Assembly (NCBI GenBank): GCA_014240165.1
Contig: JAAZXM010000007.1
Coordinates: 1 to 64,000, forward strand
Length of the DNA: 64,000 nucleotides
Direction: 5' to 3'
Source: Myxococcales bacterium
GTDB taxonomy: Bacteria; Myxococcota_A; UBA9160; UBA4427
Each line of letters begins with the position of its first letter. The first letter of the stretch is position 1. Below the pieces are notes generated by a model. That model made no database searches. It was not told where the DNA came from and saw only the letters and a list, made by a program, of their open reading frames with translations. Of this stretch, positions 16,152 through 25,597 are shown in pieces. Position numbers and translations under genes: made by a program.

Positions 16152-18380
16152 ATGATCCGAAGCGCCCCATCTCCTGGGCCCCTGGCTCTCGCTCTTCTGT
16201 TGAGCGGGCTACTGGCCGCCGCTTGCGCAGGACCGGGCGGGTTCGGTACGCGGATCCCCGAAGCCGAGCGACTGGCTTACGCGGCCGCTCTCGCCCCCCA
16301 GCCCGATGACCTCGCGGCCTCCGCCGATGCCTTGGAGGCCTTCGTGGCCACCTACCCGAGAAGCCTCCTGGCCGACGATGCGATGGAGGAACTGGCCCGA
16401 ATCGATTTCATCGAGGGCGGCCGAGAGGCGGCCTTCGCCCGGCTTCGCGAGACGATCCTTCGCTACCCGACCGGCGATCGTTCGGATTCGATTCGGCTGC
16501 GACTGGCGCTTTGGGAAAGTCAGGGAGGCGATCTCGAGGGCGCGCGCCGGCAGCTGAACGCCGTTCGTCCGGCGGGCTTGAGCCTGGCCGAGCGCCGCTT
16601 CTTCTACCGATTGCGGGTGCGGCTGGCGCCTTCGGACGGGGAGCGTTTGATCGATCTTGCGCGGCTGCGCGGTGTGACCGCCGAGTTGTATGCCGAGCAG
16701 GCGGGTGCCGATGGGCTCTTGCCCGACGCTTCGACCCTGAGCGATGACGTTTCGCAACTCGACCGGGAAATCGACGCCCTCATGGCGAGCCTCTCGGGGG
16801 AAGACCTGCTCCGGGCGATTCCGAAACTGGGCACCGCGGTGCCCGCCGCCCGAGTCCGCCTGGTGCTGTCCTGGCGCTCCCTGGTGGGGGGCGATCTGCC
16901 CCTGGCGACCTTCTGGCTCGAAGAGGCCGGGCGCTACCCCATGACCTCCTCGGATCGAGAAAGAATGAAGAGCTTGGCCATGCGCCTGGGCACCGGCGAA
17001 GGGGAGGCCGACGACCATTTCCTGCCCACCTTCCGCGAGGCGGCTTCGCGTTCCTGGCCGGAACTGGACGGGCTTGTCCTTCGCGTGGGTGTCGTTCTTC
17101 CGCTCAGCGGGCGCTACGCGCCCTTTGGCGAGGAAGCCCTGCGCGGCCTTCTGCTTGCCGCCGGGGCCTTCGACGTGTCGATGCCCGAGCCCATGGTGGT
17201 TCCGGTTCAGGATGAACTCGAGCAATTCCTCGCCGAACGGATTCCGGCGCCGCCGGGCGTGGCCCCGGAACCGCCCGCAGCGGCGCCCGAAGCGGTCTTG
17301 GCGCCGCCCGCTCCGGGCATCGAATTGGTGGTCCGTGACAGCGGGGGTAGCTCTGAGCGCGCGGCGGCGGCGGTTCGCGAATTGGCGGCGGACCCCGAAG
17401 TGCTCGCCATCGTCGGGCCCATCTTCTCCGCCGAATCCGAGGCGGCGGCCCGGGAAGCCCAGCGTCTGGGCATTCCCCTGCTGACGCTCTCGAATCGCCC
17501 CCAACTCAGCAGCGAACGCCCATTCGTATTTCGTCTGCGCATGACACCCGCCGACGAGATTGACCGGTTGGTGGAATACGCCATCGACGAAGCCGGCGCC
17601 GAGACCTTCGCGATTCTCTATCCCATGAGCCGCTATGGCCGAGGCATGCGAAGCCTCTATTGGGACGCGGTGGTCAGCCGAGGGGGCACCGTGGTGGCCG
17701 CCGCGGGATACGAGCCCGAGGCCACGGATTTCAATGCGCCGATCCGGGGCATGGTGGGTTTCGATCTGATCACGCCCAACGAGCGGGTCGCCCTGCAGGA
17801 GCGTTCTCGGGCGCTGCGCCGCGGCCGCCGACTCGAGCCCCAGGCCAGTGCCCTTCTCAAGGAGATCCTCTACACCCAACTCGGTCCCGATGGAGAGCCC
17901 CTGCCTCCACAGGTTGATTTCGATGCGCTCTTCATTCCCGATGGCCATGACAAGATCCAATTGATTGCGCCCCAACTGGCTTTTCACGAAATCGAGGGCG
18001 TGCAGCTATTGGGTTCCAGCGATTGGAACGATCCCGAGTTGATTGAAATAGGACGAGAACACGTGGTGGGTGCATTGGTTTCCACCCGTTTTCACGTGGA
18101 GAGCGAATTCGAAATTGTGAAGAATTTTTCAACCGATTATCGCGAGAGTTTCGGAAGTGATCCGGATGAATTCTCCGCCAGCGCGTTCGATGCGCTGAAC
18201 ATTGCTCTGACCCAAGTCTCCCTGGGCTACGGCACCCGATTGGAAATCCGTGACGGAATCCAACGAATTTACGGGTTTCCCGGGGTTTCAGGGGTGACCA
18301 GCATTCTGCCCGATGGGAATGCCCGGAAAAGACCCTTTCTGGTCGAGGTCAGGCGCCGCCGCTTCATGGGTATCGACTGA
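16152..18380 (+). CDS. lipoprotein with periplasmic-binding-protein fold (LpoA-like)
   Basis: A 742-aa predicted lipoprotein (lipobox ending LAAAC at Cys25). The N-terminal third is helical and TPR-like. From about residue 305 it has a type I periplasmic binding fold beginning LVLRVGVVLPLSGRYAPFGE, with a Pro/Ala-rich insertion near 365-390. This architecture matches the penicillin-binding-protein activator (LpoA) group and some amino-acid-binding proteins; a role in activating cell-wall synthesis is possible but not shown. Starts 1 bp after the dnaJ stop, so likely co-transcribed. Confidence 0.8.
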   Translation: MIRSAPSPGPLALALLLSGLLAAACAGPGGFGTRIPEAERLAYAAALAPQPDDLAASADALEAFVATYPRSLLADDAMEELARIDFIEGGREAAFARLRETILRYPTGDRSDSIRLRLALWESQGGDLEGARRQLNAVRPAGLSLAERRFFYRLRVRLAPSDGERLIDLARLRGVTAELYAEQAGADGLLPDASTLSDDVSQLDREIDALMASLSGEDLLRAIPKLGTAVPAARVRLVLSWRSLVGGDLPLATFWLEEAGRYPMTSSDRERMKSLAMRLGTGEGEADDHFLPTFREAASRSWPELDGLVLRVGVVLPLSGRYAPFGEEALRGLLLAAGAFDVSMPEPMVVPVQDELEQFLAERIPAPPGVAPEPPAAAPEAVLAPPAPGIELVVRDSGGSSERAAAAVRELAADPEVLAIVGPIFSAESEAAAREAQRLGIPLLTLSNRPQLSSERPFVFRLRMTPADEIDRLVEYAIDEAGAETFAILYPMSRYGRGMRSLYWDAVVSRGGTVVAAAGYEPEATDFNAPIRGMVGFDLITPNERVALQERSRALRRGRRLEPQASALLKEILYTQLGPDGEPLPPQVDFDALFIPDGHDKIQLIAPQLAFHEIEGVQLLGSSDWNDPELIEIGREHVVGALVSTRFHVESEFEIVKNFSTDYRESFGSDPDEFSASAFDALNIALTQVSLGYGTRLEIRDGIQRIYGFPGVSGVTSILPDGNARKRPFLVEVRRRRFMGID

Positions 18381-18500
18381 CCCTTTCGGCGCAGGGTGGG
18401 GCCGGAGCGTTGGGTGCAGGGGATGTGCAGGTTCTTCACGGGCCCGGGGAGTGAACAATTCCACTGGAGCCTAAAGTGAGTTCTCGTCCGCGTCGAAACG

Positions 18501-20915
18501 ATGAACATGACCACAGAAGCCGTTTCGCACCAAGAATTCCCGACTGAACTTCCCGTAATCAGCCTTCGCGAACTCGTTGTCTTCCCCTACATGGCACTTC
18601 CCCTGATCGTGGCGCGTGAGAAATCCGTCGCCGCCGTGGAAGACGCCCTGGCAGGGGACGGCATGGTTCTCCTGGTCGCCCAGCGCGATTCAGAGGCTTT
18701 CGATCCCGGCTTGGAAGAGCTGTACGAAGTGGGGACCGTCGCGATCGTGACGAGTCGATCGAGACTTCCGGACGGTCGCCTCAAGGTGCTGATCCAGGGT
18801 TTCGCCAAGGCGCGAATGGAAGCCGGGCAGGGAACTGGCGGCCGAGTTCGGGTTCGCGAGATCCCCGGCGATGAAGGTGCGGCTTGGAGTGTCGAAGGCG
18901 AAGCATTGGTGAGGTCGGTGCGGAGCCGGGTCGAACAGTTGTTGCCGCTCAAGAATCTTCCGCCCGAGGTTCTCTCGGTGACGGCCAATATCGACAAGCC
19001 CGGGCGCTTTGCGGATACGGTGGCATCGAATCTTCGCCTCCGGGTTTCCGAGGCCCAGGATATTCTCGAGACTCGGGATCCCCTGGCACGTCTGCGCCGC
19101 GTGGATGCGCTGGTTCGGCGAGAACTCGAAGTGACGAGCATGCAGGCCGAGATCCAGACCCAGGCCAAGCAGGAGATGTCTCGCGGCGAGCGCGAAGCTT
19201 TTCTGCGCGAGCAATTGCGCGCGATCCAGAACGAACTCGGCGAAGTTGATGGCGGCGGAAGCGAAGTCGACGAATACCGGGCCAAGGTGGTGGACGCGAA
19301 CTTATCCGCCGATGGTCTCGAGGAAGCGAATCGCCAGGTGCAACGCTTGTCGAATATGCACCCGGATGGACCCGAAGCCCAGGTGATTCGTAACTATCTG
19401 GACTGGCTCGTCAGCCTTCCGTGGGATCGATGTTCGCCCGATCGCCTGGACCTGAACGATGCGCGGGAAATCCTGAATGCCGACCACGCACACCTCGCAC
19501 GGGTGAAGGATCGGATTCTCGAATTTCTAAGTGTCCGCAAACTTCGCAACGACAGCCGGGGCCCGATTCTTTGTTTCGCCGGCCCTCCCGGCGTGGGGAA
19601 GACTTCCCTCGGCCGTTCCATCGCGCGATCCACTGGCCGGGAATTCGTACGGATCTCTCTTGGAGGGGTGCGGGACGAAGCGGAGATCCGGGGCCATCGG
19701 CGAACCTATGTGGGCGCCATGCCCGGCCGAATCATCCAGGCGATGAAGCAGGCGGGAACCAGCAACCCGGTCATCATGCTCGATGAGATCGACAAGCTGA
19801 GCAACGATTTCCGGGGTGATCCCTCGGCCGCGCTCCTGGAGGTGCTCGACCCCGAGCAGAATCATTCGTTCAGTGATCATTTTCTCAGCCTTCCCTTCGA
19901 TCTCTCCCGGGTTCTCTTCATTGCCACGGCGAACCGCCTGGACCAGATCCCGGGTCCGTTGCGCGACCGAATGGAAACCGTTCGCCTGTCGGGGTACAGC
20001 CAGGAAGAAAAGGCGGATATCGCCTCGCGTTTCCTGATCCCCCGGCAGATTGCCGAACACGGGCTCGCCGAAGACCATATGAACTGGTCGGCGGGTGCGA
20101 TTGAGGGCATTGTGAGCGGCTATACCCTGGAAGCGGGCGTGCGAAACCTCGAGCGTCAGATTGCGGCTGTTTGCCGCAAGGTGGCGCGCAAGACCGCCGA
20201 GGGTGATGCCAGCCGAGTTTCTGTGACCCGGCCCAGCTTGCTGCGTTACCTGGGCCCAGCGCCCCATGCGCGGGATGGCGAGGATCATTCGGATGAGGTG
20301 GGGGTCGTCAAGGGGCTTGCCTGGACGGAAGCGGGCGGCGAGTTGTTGCCCGTCGAGGCCTCGCTGGCCTCCGGCCGCGGGCTGGTGTTGACCGGCCAGA
20401 TGGGGGACGTGATGAAGGAGTCGGGCCAGACGGCCCTTTCCTTTGTTCGCACGACCCTTCGCGATGCCGGATCCGAGGCCGAGGAATTGGCCAAGAGCGA
20501 AGTGCATGTCCATGTGCCGGACGGTGCGACGCCCAAGGACGGACCTTCGGCCGGGGTGGCGATCGCCACGGCGATCCTTTCTGCTGCAACCGGCCGACCG
20601 GTTCGCGGCGGGATCGCGATGACCGGAGAGATTACCTTGCGGGGTAAGGTGCTCGCGGTTGGCGGAGTGAGGGAGAAGGCCTTGGCCGCGCTTCGAGCCG
20701 GCATCAGCGAGGTGATACTTCCGCGCCAGTGCATGAGCGATGTCGAGGAGATTCCCAAGGAACTCCGTCGCAAGCTCACCTTCATTCCCGTCAGCGAGAT
20801 GTCGGAAGTGCTCGAGGTTGCGCTCTGTGACAGCGCGGTTCCGCACAGCCAGGCGCCCAGTTGGCCGAAGCATCCCGTCAGTTCGAGTCACGCCGCCTTC
20901 GATTCGAAGGAATAG
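18501..20915 (+). CDS. lon: ATP-dependent protease Lon
   Basis: Lon (804 aa), cytosolic AAA+ protease for damaged and regulatory proteins. N-terminal substrate-binding domain from about residue 15 (LPVISLRELVVFPYMALPL), coiled-coil region, Walker A GPPGVGKT (361-368), Walker B IMLDEIDK, and the C-terminal Ser-Lys dyad: Ser683 in PKDGPSAGV and Lys726 in REKALAALRAG, 43 residues apart as in E. coli Lon. The last 35 residues are a Ser/Pro/His-rich tail. Second ATG at 18507 is possible. Follows the chaperone cluster. Confidence 0.96.
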   Translation: MNMTTEAVSHQEFPTELPVISLRELVVFPYMALPLIVAREKSVAAVEDALAGDGMVLLVAQRDSEAFDPGLEELYEVGTVAIVTSRSRLPDGRLKVLIQGFAKARMEAGQGTGGRVRVREIPGDEGAAWSVEGEALVRSVRSRVEQLLPLKNLPPEVLSVTANIDKPGRFADTVASNLRLRVSEAQDILETRDPLARLRRVDALVRRELEVTSMQAEIQTQAKQEMSRGEREAFLREQLRAIQNELGEVDGGGSEVDEYRAKVVDANLSADGLEEANRQVQRLSNMHPDGPEAQVIRNYLDWLVSLPWDRCSPDRLDLNDAREILNADHAHLARVKDRILEFLSVRKLRNDSRGPILCFAGPPGVGKTSLGRSIARSTGREFVRISLGGVRDEAEIRGHRRTYVGAMPGRIIQAMKQAGTSNPVIMLDEIDKLSNDFRGDPSAALLEVLDPEQNHSFSDHFLSLPFDLSRVLFIATANRLDQIPGPLRDRMETVRLSGYSQEEKADIASRFLIPRQIAEHGLAEDHMNWSAGAIEGIVSGYTLEAGVRNLERQIAAVCRKVARKTAEGDASRVSVTRPSLLRYLGPAPHARDGEDHSDEVGVVKGLAWTEAGGELLPVEASLASGRGLVLTGQMGDVMKESGQTALSFVRTTLRDAGSEAEELAKSEVHVHVPDGATPKDGPSAGVAIATAILSAATGRPVRGGIAMTGEITLRGKVLAVGGVREKALAALRAGISEVILPRQCMSDVEEIPKELRRKLTFIPVSEMSEVLEVALCDSAVPHSQAPSWPKHPVSSSHAAFDSKE

Positions 20916-20988
20916 GCCGAGGAAGGCCCGGGAGAGGCGCCGTTTTCGGGGCCTGTTCCCAGGGACGCCGGGCGTCTATCGTGCGCTC

Positions 20989-21951
20989 ATGTCACGGGCA
21001 TCCACGCTTGCAGATCTCGGCGAAGGGCGATTGATCGATCGCATCGCCCGTATGGCGCGCCGCCTGGACCAACCCGGCGTTGTCCTGGGTATCGGCGATG
21101 ACGCCGCCATCCTGCGCCCGCGCCCGGGCGAGGACCTGGTGACGAGCACCGACGCCATGGTGGAAGACGTGCACTTTCGCTGGGGGGAGCAATCTCCGGT
21201 GACCGTGGGGCGACGGGCTCTTGTGGCCAACCTCTCGGACCTGGCGGCCATGGGGGCGCGTCCATTGGGTTTCAGCCTGGCCCTGTCCGCGCCGCCCAGC
21301 CTGGAACTCGCACGCTTCGATGGCGTCTTGCGTGGGCTCCTGAGAGAGGCCCAGATCCATCGCTGCCCCCTGGTGGGCGGAAACCTGGCCCGGGCAACCC
21401 AGACGAGCCTGGCGATCCATGTGCTGGGCGGGGTGCCCCGGGGTCGGGCTCTTCGCCGGGATGCCCTCAGAGCGGGTGACCGTCTCTACGTGACCGGCCA
21501 ATTGGGCTCGGCCGCCCTCGCCAGGGCGGTTGCGGAAAGCGAAGCGAGGCCCATTCGGCAGCTTCCTGTGCCGCGCCTGGCCGCGGGCCGCGCACTTCTG
21601 GCGCTGCCGGGTCGGGGCGCCTGCATCGATCTTTCCGATGGCTTGCTGGCGGATTTGGGGCACCTGCTCAGAGGCACTGGCCTCGGGGCGCAGTTGGAGC
21701 CCGAGAGCCTTCCCCTGGCCCCGGGCTTTGCTCGGCGCTGCCGGGCATTGAGCCTGGATCCCCTGGCCCTGGCCCTGGCCGGTGGGGAGGATTACGAATT
21801 GCTCTTCAGCATCCGCGCACGCCCGGCTGCTCGCCTTTCCGTTTCCCGGCTGGCGCGCCGGCTCGGTGTGGGGGTCAGCGCCATCGGGACCATCACCCGG
21901 GAAGAGGGGATCGCGGGCGTCCCCCGCTTCGAGTCATTCCTTCACTATTGA
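20989..21951 (+). CDS. thiL: thiamine-monophosphate kinase
   Basis: ThiL (320 aa) phosphorylates thiamine monophosphate to the active diphosphate. Motifs: GIGDDAAIL near the N-terminus, TDAMVEDVHFRW, ANLSDLAAMGARP, GGNLARA and AGGEDYELLF. ATG 20989 begins MSRASTLADLGEGRLIDRI, a usual ThiL start. No other thi gene or TPP riboswitch is nearby. 73 bp after lon. Confidence 0.94.
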   Translation: MSRASTLADLGEGRLIDRIARMARRLDQPGVVLGIGDDAAILRPRPGEDLVTSTDAMVEDVHFRWGEQSPVTVGRRALVANLSDLAAMGARPLGFSLALSAPPSLELARFDGVLRGLLREAQIHRCPLVGGNLARATQTSLAIHVLGGVPRGRALRRDALRAGDRLYVTGQLGSAALARAVAESEARPIRQLPVPRLAAGRALLALPGRGACIDLSDGLLADLGHLLRGTGLGAQLEPESLPLAPGFARRCRALSLDPLALALAGGEDYELLFSIRARPAARLSVSRLARRLGVGVSAIGTITREEGIAGVPRFESFLHY

Positions 21952-22085
21952 TGCATTCGGAGTTTTCGTGCGCCGGCTTCCGCCACTCTTCCGTGTTGCC
22001 TCTCCGTGCCCGGCATGAATTCATCTTCAAGCTCGATCCCTTATGGGCCGATGAGATGGGTGAGAGCCTTGGGGGAAAGAAAGTC

Positions 22086-22478
22086 ATGCACCGCGTATTG
22101 ATCGCAGACGATGCACCTTATATGCGCAAACTCCTGCGCGAACTCGTTGAGACCCTCGGCTACGAGGTGGTCGCCGAGGCCGCGACGGGTCTCGAGGCAG
22201 TGGAACTCTTCGCCCTCTACCAGCCCGATATTGCCACGGTGGATACCGTGATGCCTCAGGGCTCGGGTGTCGATACGGTTCGGATGATCCGAAATCGTTT
22301 TCCCGCGGCGAAGATCGTGATGGCCAGTTCCCTCGGCCAGGAGCGATTGGTGGAAGATGCCATGGCGGCGGGTGCCCAGGGTTTCATCGGCAAGCCGTAC
22401 CAATTCGAAGCGGTGGAGTCGATTCTCGCCCTCGTCTTGGAGAAGAGCGAAGACTCGGACGACCGCGAAAGCGACTGA
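22086..22478 (+). CDS. single-domain response regulator (CheY-like)
   Basis: A 130-aa receiver domain without an output domain. It has the acidic pocket (LIADDAPYMRK), phospho-acceptor Asp in TVDTVMPQGSG, Ser in MASSLGQ and Lys in GKPYQFEA, so it should be phosphorylatable. ATG 22086 has GGGGGAAAG upstream; ATG 22056 would add 10 residues with a poorer site. No cognate kinase is adjacent; the nearest histidine kinase is 7 kb away. Target unknown. Confidence 0.9.
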   Translation: MHRVLIADDAPYMRKLLRELVETLGYEVVAEAATGLEAVELFALYQPDIATVDTVMPQGSGVDTVRMIRNRFPAAKIVMASSLGQERLVEDAMAAGAQGFIGKPYQFEAVESILALVLEKSEDSDDRESD

Positions 22479-22699
22479 ACGCTCGTCGCCTGCTCGCTGC
22501 ACGCCCCGCACCCGGCCCGATCGCCCCGGGGAGCCGCTTGGCAACGGCGTTTGCCGGAGGGTTGACCACGCCGAAGCGGGCGCTGGGGGGGTCTGATAAC
22601 GTCCGCTGGGGCCTTTCCTCGCCGTAGAGGCGGAGCCGGAGGCGCCGAACGGCGTGGTATTCAGCGGGATTGTGCGCCCGAAGCGAGGCAAAGCGCGAC

Positions 22700-23449
22700 G
22701 TGAACGAGGATCGAGTTCGCCAACTCCTGTCGGGAGTCCAGCAAGGTGGGGTGTCCATCGACGCCGCCGTCAAAGAATTGTCTCGTCTTCCTTTTGTGGA
22801 CACCGAGAGTGCGCGGGTGGATACCCATCGTGCCCTTCGCCAGGGCATCCCCGAGGTCATCTTTGGTCTGGGAAAAACCGTTTCTCAGATCGCCGAGGTC
22901 ATTACCGCGCTGCAAGAGGCCGGGCAGCCGGTATTGGTGACGCGGCTCGAAGCCGAGGCTGCCGAAGAGGTGGAGCAGCGGGTCCCGGGCGGCGTCTATC
23001 AGCGAACCTCGAGGCTGCTCTTCTACGGGCCCGAGACGGTGGAGATCGTCGGCAAGGGGACGGTCGCGGTGATCTCAGCGGGGACCGCGGACCTGCCCGT
23101 GGCCGCCGAGGCGGCGGGGGTGGCGGAATTCTTTGGCAACCGGGTTGAAATGATTACCGACGTGGGTGTGGCGGGTATTCATCGGCTTTTGGCCGCAGAG
23201 GAGAGCCTGCGCGCGGCCCGAGTCCTGATCGTGGTCGCCGGCATGGAAGGGGCGTTGCCCTCGGTGGTGGGCGGCATGGTGGACAAGCCGGTGATCGCCG
23301 TTCCTACGAGTACTGGCTACGGGGTTTCCCTGGGCGGCCTGACGGCGCTCTTTGGAATGCTGACGAGTTGTGCGTCGAATATCACGGTGGTGAATATCGA
23401 CAATGGATTCGGAGCCGCGCATGCCGCGACCCTCATCAACCGCCTCTAG
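22700..23449 (+). CDS. larB: nickel pincer cofactor biosynthesis protein LarB
   Basis: LarB (249 aa from GTG 22700) carboxylates nicotinic acid adenine dinucleotide to start nickel-pincer nucleotide synthesis. It is PurE-like: AVISAGTADLPVAAEAA, GVAGIHRL, VAGMEGALPSVVGGMV and PTSTGYGVSLGG are family hallmarks. GTG 22700 has GCGAGG upstream; a TTG at 22670 is a weaker alternative. Followed by larC with overlap. larE (sulfur insertion) and larA (lactate racemase) are not in the window. Confidence 0.93.
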   Translation: MNEDRVRQLLSGVQQGGVSIDAAVKELSRLPFVDTESARVDTHRALRQGIPEVIFGLGKTVSQIAEVITALQEAGQPVLVTRLEAEAAEEVEQRVPGGVYQRTSRLLFYGPETVEIVGKGTVAVISAGTADLPVAAEAAGVAEFFGNRVEMITDVGVAGIHRLLAAEESLRAARVLIVVAGMEGALPSVVGGMVDKPVIAVPTSTGYGVSLGGLTALFGMLTSCASNITVVNIDNGFGAAHAATLINRL

Positions 23450-24722
23450 CGGAAAACGCGGTGGAATCAAAAGTCCGGGTCCGAGGCGAATCCTCCACCT
23501 GGATGTCTTCTCGGGCATCGCGGGCAATATGTTTGCCGCTGCCCTCATCGATCTGGGGCTGAAGCGCAAACAACTCGAGGAGGACCTGGCGGGGCTCGGT
23601 GTCGATCATCGGATCAAGCTCGGCAAGGTGCGGCGCGCTGGTTTTTCGGCGCGCTCCCTGGAGGTGGTGGTGCCCGGGGCGCGGGGTCGCAAGGCCCGGA
23701 CCCCGAGCCGAGGCCATGACCATGGGCCGCACGGAGCCGCTGGCCATGGGGCGGGCAGTCGAGGCTATCTCGAGATCACGGAATTGCTCGGGAAGGCCCG
23801 GCTCAGCGAGACCGTCCGGAGCCGGGCCCTGGCGATTTTCGAGGCCCTGGGCCGGGCTGAGGCTCGCGTTCACGGGGTGACCCTGGACGAGGTGCACTTT
23901 CATGAGGTGGGCGCGGTGGACGCCATCGTGGATGTCACAGCGGCGGCCATCGGCATCGAAAGGCTGGAGATCGATTACGTCACCAGCAGCCCCGTGGCCC
24001 TGGGCCACGGCTCCACGGAGAGCGCCCACGGGCGAATTCCCCTGCCCGCCCCGGCGACCCTCGAACTTCTGAAGGGCATTCCCACGGTGCCCGCTCACGT
24101 GGAATGGGAAACGGTCACCCCCACCGGTGCGGCGATTCTGCGGACCCTGGTCGATGACTTCGTCCCGATGCCGGCGATTACGGTGGAGGCAATCGGCCTG
24201 GGGGCGGGCAACGACCGAAAAGGGCCCATGCCCAACGTATTGCGCGCAGTCCTTGGCCGGGAGAACAATCGCCTGGGTCGCGATCGCATCGTTGTACTCG
24301 AGGCCAATCTCGATGACCTCGTCCCCGAGCATTTCGATTTCGTGATGGAGCGACTCTTCGAAGAGGGCGCGCTGGATGTTTCGTTGCAGCATATCCAGAT
24401 GAAGAAGAACCGGCCGGGTTTCCTTTTGAGGGTGCTGGCCCGGCCTTCGGATCGAATGAATCTTTCGGGTGTTCTCTTTGCGGAGTCGGGCACACTCGGC
24501 GTCCGAGCCCAGGAGTGGGAGAGGCTTCTGCTCGAGCGCGAGCAGGGGCGCGTGGACACGCCCTATGGTCGAATCGCAGTCAAGTGGGTTCGCGACGCGG
24601 AGGGTGTCGTGCAGGTCTCGGCGGAATACGACGCCTGTAAACGCGCGGCCCGGCGGGCGGGCGTTCCCCTGCGCGATGTCGTGCGCTGCGCAGAAGAGGC
24701 GGCGCGGGAGCAGGCGTCCTGA
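23421..24722 (+). CDS. larC: nickel insertion protein LarC
   Basis: LarC (about 433 aa) inserts nickel into the pincer nucleotide. It starts with LHLDVFSGIAGNMFAAALID, then a His-rich segment (HDHGPHGAAGHG) likely to bind metal, VHFHEVGAVDAIVD, and the C-terminal region with ETNLDD-like EANLDDLVPE and ESGTLGVR. It is one uninterrupted frame, unlike the programmed-frameshift larC1/larC2 of Lactiplantibacillus. ATG 23421 (GGAG 6 nt upstream) overlaps larB by 29 bp; ATG 23403 is possible. Confidence 0.93.
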   Translation: MPRPSSTASSGKRGGIKSPGPRRILHLDVFSGIAGNMFAAALIDLGLKRKQLEEDLAGLGVDHRIKLGKVRRAGFSARSLEVVVPGARGRKARTPSRGHDHGPHGAAGHGAGSRGYLEITELLGKARLSETVRSRALAIFEALGRAEARVHGVTLDEVHFHEVGAVDAIVDVTAAAIGIERLEIDYVTSSPVALGHGSTESAHGRIPLPAPATLELLKGIPTVPAHVEWETVTPTGAAILRTLVDDFVPMPAITVEAIGLGAGNDRKGPMPNVLRAVLGRENNRLGRDRIVVLEANLDDLVPEHFDFVMERLFEEGALDVSLQHIQMKKNRPGFLLRVLARPSDRMNLSGVLFAESGTLGVRAQEWERLLLEREQGRVDTPYGRIAVKWVRDAEGVVQVSAEYDACKRAARRAGVPLRDVVRCAEEAAREQAS

Positions 24723-24736
24723 GCGATTCCCAGGCC

Positions 24737-25480
24737 GTGGACGCTTTGCCCTTCGATCTGCCGGGGCAGGGGGATGCCGATGCGGCGGCCCTTTGCGTGC
24801 ATGGGCTCACGGGTACGCCCTACGAGATCCGCCCATTGGCGCTGGCGATCGTCGGTCGCGGCATTCGCGCGCGTGGGCTTCTTCTTCCGGGGCATGGCAC
24901 GAGCCCCGAAGAGTTGGCCAGATCGACTTACTCGGATTGGGTAGACGCGGTGGGCGAGGAATACCGGGCATTGCGTGCACAGCACAACCGGGTTTTCGTG
25001 GTCGGCCTTTCACTCGGAGGAGTGCTCTCTCTCGACCTCGCGATCCGTGAACGCCCGGATGCCATTGCGGTGGTGGGCACACCGCTGCGCCTGGGGACGC
25101 CCATTCGACAATTGGTTCCCCTGGCCAAGTACCTGATGCCCATGCTCGAAAAGCGCGAGGGATCGGATATTCGCGACCCCGAGGCCAGGGCGCGCCACCC
25201 GGGCTACCCCCGTATGCCTCTCGCCAGCGTGCACGAGTTGGTCCGACTACAGCGGCGAGTCGTGGCGGGGTTGGGGCGAATCCGCGCGCCGGCACTCGTT
25301 GCCCACGGCGCCCATGACCGTACGGCCGACCCCCGGGATGCGGAACGCATTCTTCAAGGCCTGGGTTCGGCTCGCAAAGAGCGCCAGGTCTACCCGGATT
25401 CGGGTCATGTGGTGCCTGTGGACTACGATGGCGAACGCTTGTCAGTGGCCATTGCAGACTTCCTGGCGGGCTGCCTCTGA
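24737..25480 (+). CDS. alpha/beta hydrolase, carboxylesterase-like
   Basis: A 247-aa alpha/beta hydrolase resembling Est30-type carboxylesterases and monoacylglycerol lipases. Oxyanion region CVHGLTGTPYEIRPLA, lid-side LLPGHGTSPEEL, nucleophile Ser in GLSLGG, Asp in HGAHDRTADP and His in DSGHVVPVD. GTG 24737 lies 14 bp after larC, so co-transcription is likely; there is no evident functional link with nickel cofactor synthesis. Confidence 0.85.
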   Translation: MDALPFDLPGQGDADAAALCVHGLTGTPYEIRPLALAIVGRGIRARGLLLPGHGTSPEELARSTYSDWVDAVGEEYRALRAQHNRVFVVGLSLGGVLSLDLAIRERPDAIAVVGTPLRLGTPIRQLVPLAKYLMPMLEKREGSDIRDPEARARHPGYPRMPLASVHELVRLQRRVVAGLGRIRAPALVAHGAHDRTADPRDAERILQGLGSARKERQVYPDSGHVVPVDYDGERLSVAIADFLAGCL

Positions 25481-25597
25481 GGTGGCGGGTGGGTGAGAGC
25501 CCGAACGCAATCGCGCGCTGCTAAGGTGAGAGATCCTCGGGTCAGCCCATGGAAGTCGGGCGTCTGGGCGCGGAAATGATCACGAGAAGGAGAAGCG

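Noticed and set aside
20900-20988. TPP riboswitch upstream of thiL
   Set aside because: The gap is too short and has no CTGAGA-type conserved core.
22537-22556. Sigma-54-like sequence TTGGCAACGGCGTTTGCC upstream of larB
   Set aside because: The GG and GC pairs are 11 nt apart instead of 10, and the sequence is better explained as a small inverted repeat (GGCAA/TTGCC).
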